NCBI RefSeq assembly: GCF_902153245.2
Contig: NZ_CABFWF030000001.1
Span: forward strand, 62,001 to 126,000
DNA from: Pseudorhizobium endolithicum
GTDB taxonomy: Bacteria > Pseudomonadota > Alphaproteobacteria > Rhizobiales > Rhizobiaceae
Direction: 5' to 3'
Length of the DNA stretch: 64,000 nt
Shown here: in pieces, positions 1 through 9,396 of the stretch
Position numbering within the stretch: the stretch's first letter is position 1
Layout: each line of letters opens with the position of its first letter
Notes under the pieces: model-generated
Databases searched by the model: none
The model's input: the letters and a program-made list of their open reading frames with translations, nothing else
What the model was told of the DNA's origin: nothing
Position numbers and translations under genes: made by a program

Positions 1-972
1 CCTGATTTCACGCTGCTGCCGTTCACGGCGGCCGTCGAGACGCTGCGGATCGCCAACCGCATGCTGGGCTACCCGGCCTATGACTGGCGGCTCTGTTCGA
101 CTGACGGAGAAAAGGTCTACTCCTCCGCCGGCATCGCGCTGGAGGTAAACTCCTCCGTCGCCGACGAGCGCAGGAATCTTGGCGGCGAGAACCGGCCGAA
201 CATGGTCCTGGTCTGCTCCGGCATCGACATCGACCAATATCAGAACAAAACGGTGAATGCCTGGTTGCGCGAGACCTACAACCGCGGGATCGCCATCGGC
301 AGCCTTTGCACGGGCGCCCATGTGCTGGCACAGGCCGGCCTCCTCAACGGCAAGCGCTGCGCCATCCATTGGGAAAACCTGCCGGGCTTCGCCGAAGCCT
401 TCCCGCAGGCGGAAGTCTATGCCGATCTCTATGAGGTCGACGGCAATGTCTACACCTGTGCCGGCGGCACCGCCTCGCTCGACATGATGCTGAACCTGAT
501 CGGCCAGGATTTCGGCGAGAACCTCGTCAACCGGGTCTGCGAGCAGCAGCTGACCGACCGCGTACGCAACCCGCACGACCGGCAGCGGCTGCCTCTGCGC
601 GCGCGGCTGGGGGTGCAGAACGCAAAGGTGCTCTCCATCATCGAACTCATGGAGAACAACCTGTCGGAACCGCTGTCGCTGGTGGAGATCGCCGACGATG
701 CGGGCCTCTCGCGCCGGCAGATCGAACGCCTGTTCCGCCAGGAGATGGGCCGCTCTCCTGCCCGCTACTACCTGGAGATCCGCCTGGACCGTGCCCGGCA
801 CCTCTTGGTGCAGTCCTCCATGCCGGTCGTGGAAGTGGCCGTCGCCTGCGGTTTCGTGTCGGCCTCGCATTTCTCCAAGTGCTACCGCGAGGTCTACAAC
901 CGTTCGCCGCAGCAGGAGCGCGCCGAGCGCAAGCTGACGATCGCCAGCTCCCGCCAGAGCGTCGCCGCCTGA
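1..972 (+). CDS. GlxA family transcriptional regulator (DJ-1/PfpI + AraC HTH), 5' end cut
   Basis: The reading frame is open to the first base, so the start lies outside the window. The N-terminal half is a DJ-1/PfpI-like class I glutamine-amidotransferase fold with the nucleophile-elbow sequence SLCTGAHVLA; the last ~100 residues are an AraC double HTH (LVEIADDAGLSRRQIERLF, then the second helix pair around VAVACGFVSASHFSKCYRE). In this family the PfpI domain is a sensor, not an enzyme. GbdR-like members control glycine-betaine/dimethylglycine catabolism, and a dimethylglycine-dehydrogenase-like gene lies 1 kb downstream on the other strand, so regulation of that pathway is a reasonable inference, not shown by sequence. 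Confidence 0.9.
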   Translation, partial: PDFTLLPFTAAVETLRIANRMLGYPAYDWRLCSTDGEKVYSSAGIALEVNSSVADERRNLGGENRPNMVLVCSGIDIDQYQNKTVNAWLRETYNRGIAIGSLCTGAHVLAQAGLLNGKRCAIHWENLPGFAEAFPQAEVYADLYEVDGNVYTCAGGTASLDMMLNLIGQDFGENLVNRVCEQQLTDRVRNPHDRQRLPLRARLGVQNAKVLSIIELMENNLSEPLSLVEIADDAGLSRRQIERLFRQEMGRSPARYYLEIRLDRARHLLVQSSMPVVEVAVACGFVSASHFSKCYREVYNRSPQQERAERKLTIASSRQSVAA

Positions 973-1008
973 GCGGCGTCACCCGTTACAGATCGATGCG
1001 TTCCAAGC

Positions 1009-1845
1009 TCAAGCAGCCGCGGGCGTCTGCTGTCCCTGCATGGAGCGGATCTGGATCAGCGTGTCCAGGTTTTGGTTGACGCGGCAATAGAACTCCTCGT
1101 CGATGAAGGGCCGCAGCATGAAGTCGTTGCCGCCAGCCTTCAGGAAGCGCGCCGATAGCAGCCGGTTGGACGAGGACGAGACGCCGATGATGCGCAGTTC
1201 GTGCGAGCCCCGGACGGAGCGGATGCGGCGCGTCAGCTCGAAGCCGTCGATGTCGGGCATGTTGTAGTCGGTCACCACCAGGCCGATGTCCGGGTTGCCC
1301 TTGAGGATCTCGAGCGCCTTGGCGCCGCTGTCGGCGGTGCTGACGCGGAAATTGTAACGCTTCAGGCGGCTGGTCAGCAACGCCCTGGCCGTCGGGCTGT
1401 CGTCGACGATCAGCACGTGGTGGCGATGGTTGGTGAGGAAGCGGGCCACCGATTCCGCCAGCATGTCCACCGCGAACACGTTGTCCTTGATGATATAGTC
1501 CACAACATCCTTCGACAGCAGCTGATCGCGCGTGCCCTCATGGAAGGTGCCGGTGAAGACGATCGTCGGGATGCTGAGATCGATCAGGTATTCCAGCGCC
1601 TCGCCGCTTTCGGCACCCGGAAGATTGATGTTGGAGATCGCCAGCGTGACGGGTTCGGTGGAGCGGTCGTAGGCAAGCTGCAACTCCTCGAAGTTGCGGC
1701 AGATCTCCACGTCGATGCCGAAAAGTTCCTTCAGGCGCGTACCGATCATCGAGGTAAAGACGTTGGAATCCTCCGCCAGCAGAATGCGGGCATCTGCCAG
1801 AGATTGGCCGGAATACTGCATTCCGGAAATGCCAAGGAAAGTCAT
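1009..1845 (-). CDS. Response regulator with two tandem receiver domains
   Basis: 278 residues made of two CheY-like receiver domains and no output domain. The start at 1845 is chosen because AAGGGG lies just upstream; an ATG 39 bases further up has no such site. The second receiver has the acidic pair (LIVDDS) and phosphoacceptor Asp (VVTDYNMPDIDG), but the usual KPF reads RPF. The first has the acidic pair (LLAEDS) and a conserved Lys (IIKD), but the phosphoacceptor position reads Asn (ISNINLPG), so it is probably a pseudo-receiver. It likely acts as a signalling adaptor or phosphate sink. No histidine kinase is adjacent. Confidence 0.9.
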   Translation of the reverse strand: MTFLGISGMQYSGQSLADARILLAEDSNVFTSMIGTRLKELFGIDVEICRNFEELQLAYDRSTEPVTLAISNINLPGAESGEALEYLIDLSIPTIVFTGTFHEGTRDQLLSKDVVDYIIKDNVFAVDMLAESVARFLTNHRHHVLIVDDSPTARALLTSRLKRYNFRVSTADSGAKALEILKGNPDIGLVVTDYNMPDIDGFELTRRIRSVRGSHELRIIGVSSSSNRLLSARFLKAGGNDFMLRPFIDEEFYCRVNQNLDTLIQIRSMQGQQTPAAA

Positions 1846-1935
1846 GTTACCCCTTCGGTCGGTTGCTGTGCCCTGATGGAACACATAGTCGCGACTGATT
1901 TGCGGAACCGTTAATGGCGCGCTAACTTGTTGGAG

Positions 1936-1964
1936 AAAAAGGAAAAGGCGGCACGAATGCCGCC
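1936..1964 (-). terminator. Rho-independent terminator after the dimethylglycine dehydrogenase gene
   Basis: GGCGGC and GCCGCC form a 6-bp stem around ACGAAT. Read on the minus strand it is followed by TTTTCCTTTTT. It sits 33 bases past the stop of the 837-residue oxidoreductase. Confidence 0.75.
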
Positions 1965-1996
1965 CTTGAGGTAAATGCTCCGTTACTCGTGCCGGT

Positions 1997-4510
1997 TCAG
2001 GCGCGCAGCACCGTATTCTCCGGATCGAACGGGCTCTCCGGCACGACGGTCGCGTCGTAGAGCGAGCCCAGGATCTTGATCTTCAGCTTCGTGCCGATTT
2101 CCGCCTTCTCGGGCTTCACCATGGCGAGCGCCAGCGACTTGCCGATACGCCAGCCGAAGCCCCCGCTTGTGGCCCGGCCCACCAGTTCGCCCGCCTCGTC
2201 GTAGATGGCTTCCGAGCCGCGCGCGTCGACATCCGTGTTGCCCTCCACGACGAGCGTCACGAAGTTCCACTTCAGCCCCTTTTCCTTGTAGGCGAGCATC
2301 GCGTCGCGGCCGGCAAAGGATTTTTCCGGCCGGATGAAACGGTCGAGCGCGGATTCATAGGCATTGTATTCGATGGAGAGCTCGCGACCCATGTTGCGGT
2401 AGGATTTCTCCACCGCCATGGCGCCCATCGCCCGTATGCCGAAGGGCTTGATGCCGAACTCGGCACCCGCCGCCATCAAGCGGTCGAAGATATAGGCCTG
2501 CATCTCGATCGGGTGATGCAACTCCCATCCGAGTTCGCCGACGAAGTTGACCCGCAGCGCATGGGCGCTGGCGACCCCGATCGAGACCGGCTTGGCGGTC
2601 AACCAGGGGAAGTCCTTGTTCTCCAGGCTCGTGCGGGTGAGCTTCTTCAGCACGTCGCGCGACTTCGGACCGGCGAGCACCAGCACACCGTATTTCTGGG
2701 TGATCGGCTGGAGCTGGACGGAGCCGTCCCGCGGCGCAAGGCGCTGCAGCAGGTCGTGGTCGTGTGCTTCAAGCCCGCCGGCCGAGACCAGGTAGAAGCG
2801 GCCCGGCGCCCATTCATAGACGGTGAATTCCGCCCGCACCCCGCCCGCCGGCGTCAGGAGGTGGCAGAGCGCAATGCGGCCGCGCTTCTTCGGAACCGTG
2901 TTGGCGAGGATCGAGTCCAGCCAGGCGCGGGCGCCGGGTCCGGAAACCTCCATCTTCGCAAACGGCGACATGTCCAGGACGCCGACATTCTCATGGACGT
3001 TGCGCACCTCGTTTCCGACATGCTCGAAGTAGTTGGAGCGGCGGAAGGACCACTTCTCGACGATCCGCCCGTCATCGAGCGGCGGCGCATGGTTATGGCT
3101 GGTGATGACGTCGGCGCCGACGCCGAGTTCGCTCTTCGGCACCTCGTAGCCGTGCGGCGCAAACCAGTTGGCCCGCTCCCAGCCATAGACGGAACCGAAC
3201 ACACCCCCGAGCTTCTTCAGCCGGTCGTAGATCGGCGTCGTCTTCAGCGGCCGGGCCCCGGCACGCTCTTCGTCCGGATAATGCATGGTGAAGACATTAG
3301 CATAGGCCTCCTCGTTCTTCGCGATGAGATAGCCTTCCGTCGCATAGGGGCCGAAGCGGCGGGGATCGACGCCCATCAGGTCGACCGTCGGCTCGCCATC
3401 CACGATCCACTCGGCAAGCTGCCAGCCGGCTCCGCCGGCGGCCGTGATGCCGAAGGAATGACCTTCGTTCAGCCAGAAGTTCTTCAGGCCCGGCGCCGGG
3501 CCGACGATCGGATTGCCATCCGGCGTATAGGCGATGGCGCCGTTATAGACCTTCTTGATACCGACTTCGCCGAAGGCCGGGACACGTACGATCGCCGCCT
3601 CGATATGCGGCATCAGCCGGTCGAGGTCCTCCTGGAAGAGTTCATATTCGCTCTCCGCCGACGGACCATCGACATAACAGACCGGCGCACCGACCTCGTA
3701 GGGGCCGAGGATCAGGCCGCCGGCTTCCTCGCGCATGTACCAGGCGCTGTCCGACTCGCGCAGCACACCCATTTCCGGCAGGCCCTGGCGCCTTCGCTCC
3801 TGGATCGCCGGATGCGGCTCGGTGACGATGTACTGGTGCTCGACGGGGATGACCGGAATGTCGATCCCCACCATCTCGCCGGTCTTGCGGGCAAAGTTAC
3901 CGGTGCAGGAGATCACATGCTCGGCAGTGATCTCCCCCTTGTCGGTGGTGATCTTCCAGAGACCACCGGCCTGCTGCTCGATGGCGGTGACGGTGGTATT
4001 GCGGTATATGGTGGCGCCGCGGTCGCGCGCACCCTTGGCCAGCGCCTGCGTCAGGTCCGCCGGCTGGATGTAGCCGTCGTCCGGATGCTGGATGGCGCCG
4101 AGCAGCCCGTCGGTTTCGCAAAGCGGCCAGACTTCCTTCACCTGCTCCGGCGTCAGGATGTTGACCCTGACGCCGATCGTCTCGGCTATGCCGGCATAAT
4201 ACATGTACTCGTCCCAACGATCCCTGGTGCGGGCAAGCCGGATGTTGGAGACCTTCGCAAAACCGACGTTCATGCCGGTTTCCTGCTGGAGTTCCTCATA
4301 GAAGCGGACGGAATATTTATGCAGCTGTCCGACGGAATAGGACAGGTTGAAGAGCGGCAGCAGACCCGCGGCATGCCAGGTGGAGCCGGAGGTCAACTCC
4401 TTGCGCTCGATGAGCACCGCGTCGCTCCAGCCCTTCCTGGCTAGGTGATAGAGCGTCGAGACGCCCACCACGCCGCCTCCGATCACGACGGCACGCGCAT
4501 GTGTCTTCAT
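1997..4510 (-). CDS. FAD-dependent GcvT-family dehydrogenase (dimethylglycine/sarcosine dehydrogenase-like)
   Basis: 837 residues, the usual length of dimethylglycine dehydrogenases. An N-terminal DAO domain has the Rossmann motif GGGVVG (residues 11-16) and STWHAAGL, in which His46 matches the histidine that carries covalent FAD in mitochondrial dimethylglycine and sarcosine dehydrogenases. The C-terminal half is a GcvT/aminomethyltransferase fold with its C-terminal barrel (roughly residues 430-830) that binds tetrahydrofolate. Expected reaction: oxidative N-demethylation with transfer of the methyl carbon to THF as 5,10-methylene-THF. It is cytoplasmic. Substrate (dimethylglycine, sarcosine or a related N-methyl compound) cannot be read from sequence; a GlxA regulator nearby favours the betaine pathway. 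Confidence 0.9.
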   Translation of the reverse strand: MKTHARAVVIGGGVVGVSTLYHLARKGWSDAVLIERKELTSGSTWHAAGLLPLFNLSYSVGQLHKYSVRFYEELQQETGMNVGFAKVSNIRLARTRDRWDEYMYYAGIAETIGVRVNILTPEQVKEVWPLCETDGLLGAIQHPDDGYIQPADLTQALAKGARDRGATIYRNTTVTAIEQQAGGLWKITTDKGEITAEHVISCTGNFARKTGEMVGIDIPVIPVEHQYIVTEPHPAIQERRRQGLPEMGVLRESDSAWYMREEAGGLILGPYEVGAPVCYVDGPSAESEYELFQEDLDRLMPHIEAAIVRVPAFGEVGIKKVYNGAIAYTPDGNPIVGPAPGLKNFWLNEGHSFGITAAGGAGWQLAEWIVDGEPTVDLMGVDPRRFGPYATEGYLIAKNEEAYANVFTMHYPDEERAGARPLKTTPIYDRLKKLGGVFGSVYGWERANWFAPHGYEVPKSELGVGADVITSHNHAPPLDDGRIVEKWSFRRSNYFEHVGNEVRNVHENVGVLDMSPFAKMEVSGPGARAWLDSILANTVPKKRGRIALCHLLTPAGGVRAEFTVYEWAPGRFYLVSAGGLEAHDHDLLQRLAPRDGSVQLQPITQKYGVLVLAGPKSRDVLKKLTRTSLENKDFPWLTAKPVSIGVASAHALRVNFVGELGWELHHPIEMQAYIFDRLMAAGAEFGIKPFGIRAMGAMAVEKSYRNMGRELSIEYNAYESALDRFIRPEKSFAGRDAMLAYKEKGLKWNFVTLVVEGNTDVDARGSEAIYDEAGELVGRATSGGFGWRIGKSLALAMVKPEKAEIGTKLKIKILGSLYDATVVPESPFDPENTVLRA

Positions 4511-4652
4511 CGAAACGAACCCCTCGAGTCGGCCGTGCCGGCAGGCAGGCGGCGTATGGATCTTGTGGTTCGGGGACTATGCCGCCGCTGCCCGCCCGCC
4601 AAACGCCTGAAGACGACATGCAAAAAGCTCGCCGCGACGGCCGGAAGCCGCC

Positions 4653-7136
4653 CTAGACGCCGTCTCCGCCCTCGACCTTATCCTCCGTTCCGCGCCTGTC
4701 ATTCGCCGGATCGCGACCTGGACGCGGCAGGATCATGATATCCTGGCGGGTATAGGGTATTTCGATCCCCTCCCGCTCGAAGCGGCGCAGGATGTCCGTG
4801 CGTACACCGTTGCGGATGCGTAAGCCGTCGGAATAGTCGGCGAGATGGAAGCGCAGTTCGAAATCGAGCGAAGAGGCGCCGAAGGCCACGAAGTCCACAT
4901 GCGGCTCGGGATTGCGCAGCACTTCGGGCACCGCATCGACGATCTCCAGCAAGATCGCGATGACGCGCTCCGGATCGCTGCCATAGGCAACGGATACCGG
5001 AATTTCGGAACGCTGGATCTTGTTGCGATGCGTCCAGTTGCCGACGGGCGAGTTGATGAGATCGGAATTCGGAACGATGATCGACTGCTTGCGGAAGGTC
5101 TCGATCTCGGTGGCGCGCACGGAGATGCGTTTGACGATACCTTCCGTCGTTCCCGTCACCACATGGTCTCCGACCTTGAATGGCCGTTCAACCAGCAGGA
5201 TCAGACCAGAGACGAAGTTCGACACGACGTTCTGCAGGCCGAAACCGATGCCCACCGAAAGTGCCGAGGCCACGAGGGCGAGGCTCGAGAGGTTGATGCC
5301 TGCGGCCGACACGCCGATGATCACGGCAAGCCCGATGCCGAGATAGCCGATGCCGGTCTTGACGGAGTTCCGGACCCCGACGTCCACCTGGCTTCGGGCC
5401 ATGACGTTGCTGTCGACCCACTTCTGCACCCAGCGGGTCACGAGATAACCGAGCCCGAACAGCAGGATGCCGCCGACGATACCGACCAAGGAAATCGTGA
5501 TGTTGCCGATCGTGATGTCCGTAAAGAAGCGGTAGAACCACGATTCGATGTCGGCTACCTGGAAGCCCCAGGTCAGCAGGATCAGGGGAATGCCGGTGAG
5601 GAGCGCGAAGGCGTAGATCGCAAGCCCCGCGACCAGACCGGCCTGGTCCAGTGCCACCTCCCCCCATTTCAGACGCTGCGCAAGCCGCTCCCCCATTGCC
5701 GTACGGCCGAAGGCTCCCTGCTTGGAGACCGCCTTCCCGCTAAGCAGGCCGATATAGATGGTCACCAGCACCGCACCGGTGAGCACGATCTGGGTCGAGA
5801 CGAAGCGGGCAAAGCCGATATATCCGGCAAGCACGGCGAACAGGAGCAGCGCCCCGATCAGCCTGAGCGTGAGCGGCAGGAAGCGCGGCCATGGCCGGCC
5901 GGGAGCAGTCGGATCGCCCTCCTTCGCCAGGACCGGACGCATGAAGGAAAGCGCGATCAGGATGATGCCGATGATCGACGACGCGACGAGGCTGCGGGCG
6001 ATCGTCAGGATCAGTGGCGAAGCGACCGCCTCGCTGATCGTCCCGAAGAAGTAGTCCAGGCCGTTGACGACCGCCATGACGATGACCGCCCAGCCGATCA
6101 GCCGGGCGCCGCGATCCGTCAGCCGCACCAGGCGCCATTCGGGCTCGTTCGGCGCCAGCACGGCATAGGTCAGCCGGGAAACGAAATAGACGAACCAGAT
6201 GAACCCGAACAGGGCCGCGATGATGGGAGCGATGTCGCTCCTCAGGACGCTGAAGCCTTCGAGCAGGAGATAGCTGGCGGCAAGGAACGCCGCGAGTGAC
6301 ATGGTCCGAACGACGGTGGACGCGAAGGCGACCGTCAGCCTTCTCAGATAGGACGGGCCGCCGTCGGCGTGGTCGCGCCGGATGAACCGGCCGAACAGCC
6401 GGTAGGCGCCGGAAAGGAAGATCAGGCCGGCGGCGAGCGACAGGAAGACCGCAGCCAGCAGCGGCAGGGTCTTGTATTTCCACGCAAAGCTCAGCCAGCT
6501 TCCCATAGCGTTGCCGAAACGTCGAAGCTCGGTGACGTAGGCGTCCCCGGCATCCGTAAAAAGCTGCGGCGTGATCTCGGTGTGCCGGAAGAGCGTCTGG
6601 GTGAAGAGGTTGCGGCGGATGGTGGTGATGGTGTTGGCAAGCTGCGTAGCGGTGCTGGACAACTGCTCCGCGTCTTCCACGATGACATTGATCTCGGCGC
6701 GCTCGTTGAGGAGCTTGTTGCGCTCCTCCGTCACCAGCGGCGGTTCCGGCGGCTGCCCGCCCTGGGGCGGTTCGCCAAGATCCGTCAAGCGCGCCTGGAT
6801 CTGCTGCACACGCGTTGCAAGCGTGGCGGAAGCCTCCTGCATCTGCGCGACGATTTCCTCGGCCTGAACCCGCAATTCCGCAAGGCGGGCGTCGTCCCGC
6901 ACGTCGCGCTGCATGGCCTCCTGTAAGGTCTCTAGCTGCTGGCGGATGCCGCCGAGCTTGTCGCGCATCTCGATATTGATGGAATCAGCCGTGACTTCCG
7001 CTTCCTGTGCCTCCTGCGCCATGGCGATGCCGCCGAAGAGTGGCGGAGAGCCGCCAGCGGCAATGCCCGCAAAGATGACAAGCGTCATGACGAGGGCGCG
7101 GAGCATCATCGGAAACGGGACGGACGATCTATTCAT
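4653..7136 (-). CDS. Large MscS-family mechanosensitive channel (DUF3772 type)
   Basis: 827 residues. It begins with a signal peptide (MNRSSVPFPMMLRALVMTLV) and a periplasmic domain rich in coiled coil (about residues 40-170), then a DUF3772-like segment, about 10 membrane helices, and the MscS pore and beta domain (VGIGFGLQNVVSNFVSGLIL, then VERPFKVGDHV). The inner-membrane channel opens under hypo-osmotic stress. The start at 7136 is preferred because it gives a proper signal peptide; an upstream in-frame extension of 101 codons to 7439 is low-complexity and overlaps the divergent glsB-like gene. Confidence 0.9.
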   Translation of the reverse strand: MNRSSVPFPMMLRALVMTLVIFAGIAAGGSPPLFGGIAMAQEAQEAEVTADSINIEMRDKLGGIRQQLETLQEAMQRDVRDDARLAELRVQAEEIVAQMQEASATLATRVQQIQARLTDLGEPPQGGQPPEPPLVTEERNKLLNERAEINVIVEDAEQLSSTATQLANTITTIRRNLFTQTLFRHTEITPQLFTDAGDAYVTELRRFGNAMGSWLSFAWKYKTLPLLAAVFLSLAAGLIFLSGAYRLFGRFIRRDHADGGPSYLRRLTVAFASTVVRTMSLAAFLAASYLLLEGFSVLRSDIAPIIAALFGFIWFVYFVSRLTYAVLAPNEPEWRLVRLTDRGARLIGWAVIVMAVVNGLDYFFGTISEAVASPLILTIARSLVASSIIGIILIALSFMRPVLAKEGDPTAPGRPWPRFLPLTLRLIGALLLFAVLAGYIGFARFVSTQIVLTGAVLVTIYIGLLSGKAVSKQGAFGRTAMGERLAQRLKWGEVALDQAGLVAGLAIYAFALLTGIPLILLTWGFQVADIESWFYRFFTDITIGNITISLVGIVGGILLFGLGYLVTRWVQKWVDSNVMARSQVDVGVRNSVKTGIGYLGIGLAVIIGVSAAGINLSSLALVASALSVGIGFGLQNVVSNFVSGLILLVERPFKVGDHVVTGTTEGIVKRISVRATEIETFRKQSIIVPNSDLINSPVGNWTHRNKIQRSEIPVSVAYGSDPERVIAILLEIVDAVPEVLRNPEPHVDFVAFGASSLDFELRFHLADYSDGLRIRNGVRTDILRRFEREGIEIPYTRQDIMILPRPGRDPANDRRGTEDKVEGGDGV

Positions 7137-7272
7137 GCAACCACCGAAAGAGAGGATTCGCCGGCGAAGATAGTTTCGCACCAGCCGGAAGGAAAGCCGC
7201 TCGCGATTATGCCGATGGAACCCGGGAACATTGTGGCGCGTTGGCATGCGCAACACCAAAGGAGGGTAAGGC

Positions 7273-7524
7273 ATGGAAGACGCAGGCATCGGCTGGATCG
7301 CAGCCATCATCATCGGCGGCATCGCCGGCTGGCTCGCCGAGCAGTTCATGAAGAGCAACATGGGTGTCTTCATGAACATCCTGCTCGGCATCGTCGGCGC
7401 CATCATCGCCAACGCGCTGCTGGGCCTCGTCGGGATCACGCTGGGCGGCTGGATCGGCTACCTGATCGCCGGCTTCATCGGCGCATGCATTCTCATCGCC
7501 GTGGGGCGGATGATCAGGCGATAG
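7273..7524 (+). CDS. GlsB/YeaQ/YmgE family stress-response membrane protein
   Basis: 83 residues, with glycine-rich membrane helices typical of the family (GWIAAIIIGGIAGWLAEQFM; LLGIVGAIIANALLGLVGI; GWIGYLIAGFIGACILIAVG). A strong AAAGGAGGG ribosome site precedes the ATG. The family is transglycosylase-associated in name only; members are small inner-membrane proteins induced by stress. It is divergent from the MscS gene and convergent with the DUF924 gene. Confidence 0.9.
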   Translation: MEDAGIGWIAAIIIGGIAGWLAEQFMKSNMGVFMNILLGIVGAIIANALLGLVGITLGGWIGYLIAGFIGACILIAVGRMIRR

Positions 7525-7534
7525 CGCCAAGGCA

Positions 7535-8077
7535 TCAGAAACCGGCGCCGGGCTTCGATAGATAATCGATCTCGGCGCCGGTCGATTCGCGGCCGAGAAA
7601 TCCGTTGCGGTGGGGGAAGCGGCCGAACTGCCGGATGACAGTAAGGTGCCGTTCCGCGTAGTCGAGGTATTCCGGGTCTCCCAATGCACGAAAGAGCTCC
7701 ACCGATCGTTCCTGATCGGCAAGCGTCTCCGAGTGCTCGAAGGGCAGATAGAAGAAGGCTCGGCGTTCGGGCCCGACCGCCTGGTCCGCGCCGGTTTCGA
7801 TCGCCAGCCGTGCCTCCCGCAAGGCCATCCAATCGGCCGCAAAGGCCAAGGGTGTTCCGCGATAGATGTTCCGGGAAAACTGGTCGAGCACGATGATAGC
7901 CGCAAGCCGCTGATCCGGATTGCTCCTCCAGTCGACGACGGTACCCCTTGCCAATGCCAGGTGGGTCTGACCGAATCGCTCGCCGATGGCGGCATCCAGG
8001 TCCGGCAAGACCTGGAACCATTGCTGCCGTGTCAGTTCCTCGAACCAGAAGCGCAACACCGTCTGCGGCTGTTCCAT
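7535..8077 (-). CDS. DUF924 family protein
   Basis: 180 residues from the ATG at 8077. Family hallmarks are visible: VLRFWFEELTRQQWF at the N-terminus, LAAIIVLDQFSRNIYRGT in the middle, and the closing QFGRFPHRN. The family has an alpha-helical TPR-like fold and no established biochemical role. It ends 10 bases from the convergent glsB-like gene and starts 5 bases after the HbpS-like gene, so it is probably co-transcribed with it. Confidence 0.9.
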   Translation of the reverse strand: MEQPQTVLRFWFEELTRQQWFQVLPDLDAAIGERFGQTHLALARGTVVDWRSNPDQRLAAIIVLDQFSRNIYRGTPLAFAADWMALREARLAIETGADQAVGPERRAFFYLPFEHSETLADQERSVELFRALGDPEYLDYAERHLTVIRQFGRFPHRNGFLGRESTGAEIDYLSKPGAGF

Positions 8078-8081
8078 CCTG

Positions 8082-8579
8082 TTACGTCCTGTCCAGGCAG
8101 AGGGCGGCATTGTCCTTGCCGAGCAGACGGCAAAGGGCTTCCACCACCATGTTATGGTCCTCCCTCTGAGGCAGTCCCGAAACGGTGACAGCCCCGACGC
8201 AGCCTGTCCCCTCCACGATAATCGGGAAGCTGCCTCCATGGGTGGCGAATTCGGCCGGAGATACTCCGTACTTTGCCTCGACCGTGGTTCCCTGCGCCGA
8301 CAGCGCCAGGCCGAGGGCATAGCTGGACCGGAAGAAGCGCAGCGTTACCGCCCGCTTTCGCCGTACCCATGCGGCATTGTCCGCCGTGGTGCCGGGCAAG
8401 GCGCAGTAAAACAGGGGCATGGAGTGAAGGTGGACGTCGATCACCACGCCCGCTTGCCGCTCCAGCGCCATTTCGCGCAGCAGCGATCCGAGTTCCCAAC
8501 CCGTCGCGGCATCGAAGCGGGGGAAGCAGAGCGCCCGCTCCTGTTCGAGGATCCTGTCGAGATCTTTTTCGATGGTCAT
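8082..8579 (-). CDS. UPF0303 / HbpS-like heme-degrading-domain protein
   Basis: 165 residues, a single HbpS-like (GlcG/PduO-C) domain; the SPAEFATHGGSFPI and VGAVTVSGLPQREDH segments are characteristic. The start at 8579 has AGGAT upstream, while a 23-residue longer form lacks support. The family includes heme- or cobalamin-associated proteins, but this UPF0303 branch is uncharacterised. It is first of a two-gene unit with DUF924. Confidence 0.85.
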   Translation of the reverse strand: MTIEKDLDRILEQERALCFPRFDAATGWELGSLLREMALERQAGVVIDVHLHSMPLFYCALPGTTADNAAWVRRKRAVTLRFFRSSYALGLALSAQGTTVEAKYGVSPAEFATHGGSFPIIVEGTGCVGAVTVSGLPQREDHNMVVEALCRLLGKDNAALCLDRT

Positions 8580-8658
8580 GTCACTATCCTGATCGGTGGA
8601 TGTAGGTTGATGGCAAGCGCGGGCAGAAGTAAAGGGCGCCGCGTTCACGTCGTCCGCA

Positions 8659-9027
8659 TCAGGCGGCCATCAGCCGGTGGATGGCCGAGAGCAACATGTC
8701 GTGCGGGTAGGGTTTCGGAAGAAAGACGGTGTTGGCGGGCAGCATCATGGGATCAAGGCGGACAATGCCGGAGGTGATGATGATGCCCGTATGCGGCCGG
8801 ATCGCCCGAACGCGCTGCGCCAGTTGAATCCCATCCATGGAGCCCGCCATGTTGACGTCGGTGAATACGATGTCGATATCCTTGCGGTGACGGAGGTGAT
8901 ACATCGCCTCGTCCGCATTTGCCGCCTCCAGCACTACATGGCCCACGTCCTCGAGCGCGTCGAGTGTCGTGAAGCGTACGATGGGTTCATCCTCCACGAT
9001 GAGAACAACGGCCTTTTCAGCGGGCAT
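8659..9027 (-). CDS. Single-domain response regulator (CheY-like)
   Basis: 122 residues, one intact receiver domain: acidic residues in VEDEP, phosphoacceptor Asp in VFTDVNMAGSMDG, conserved Thr/Ser in IITSGI and Lys in LPKPY. There is no output domain. It resembles rhizobial FixJ-type lone receivers that relay phosphate from hybrid histidine kinases. No kinase is adjacent. Confidence 0.9.
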   Translation of the reverse strand: MPAEKAVVLIVEDEPIVRFTTLDALEDVGHVVLEAANADEAMYHLRHRKDIDIVFTDVNMAGSMDGIQLAQRVRAIRPHTGIIITSGIVRLDPMMLPANTVFLPKPYPHDMLLSAIHRLMAA

Positions 9028-9396
9028 GAACGGCTCCTGGCTGCCTGGCGGCTTTTTATCGTCGGTGTCGCGCCAACCGGCAGGCGAAGCCGGTCGGCGT
9101 GGGCGGCATATAGGCCACGCACAGGCGCTTCGCCAGAGGCGCTGATGCCGGGCTTCCTTCGCTGACGGCATCCGGTGCCCATCCCGTTCCGGAACAGAGC
9201 GCACCATTCCGCGACCATCCGGCGGAGCACTTGAAGATGTCCTTCACCAAGGGCTTGCGTTACCCCGCTCCGATGTTGAACATGGCGTCAAACCTGCGTT
9301 AGCTCCTGCTCAGCCGGCCAAGACCGCTCAGGGGCTCGCGGACCCACTGCTCGCGAAGAGCCGGTGAGCCCCACCAAGAACCTACGAGGACCGGAC
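9028..9396 (+). other. Intergenic stretch without a supported gene
   Basis: These 369 bases separate the divergent response-regulator and cupin genes. Short open frames on both strands lack ribosome sites and family resemblance. The region presumably carries the two promoters; no clear -35/-10 pair or palindrome stands out. Confidence 0.5.

Noticed and set aside
2513..4444. Long open frame on the plus strand opposite the dimethylglycine-dehydrogenase-like gene
   Set aside because: Antisense shadow of a GC-rich gene: no ribosome site, no domain, composition of a reverse frame.
4845..6299. Open frame on the plus strand opposite the MscS gene
   Set aside because: Asp/Arg/His-rich shadow frame; the MscS reading is far stronger.
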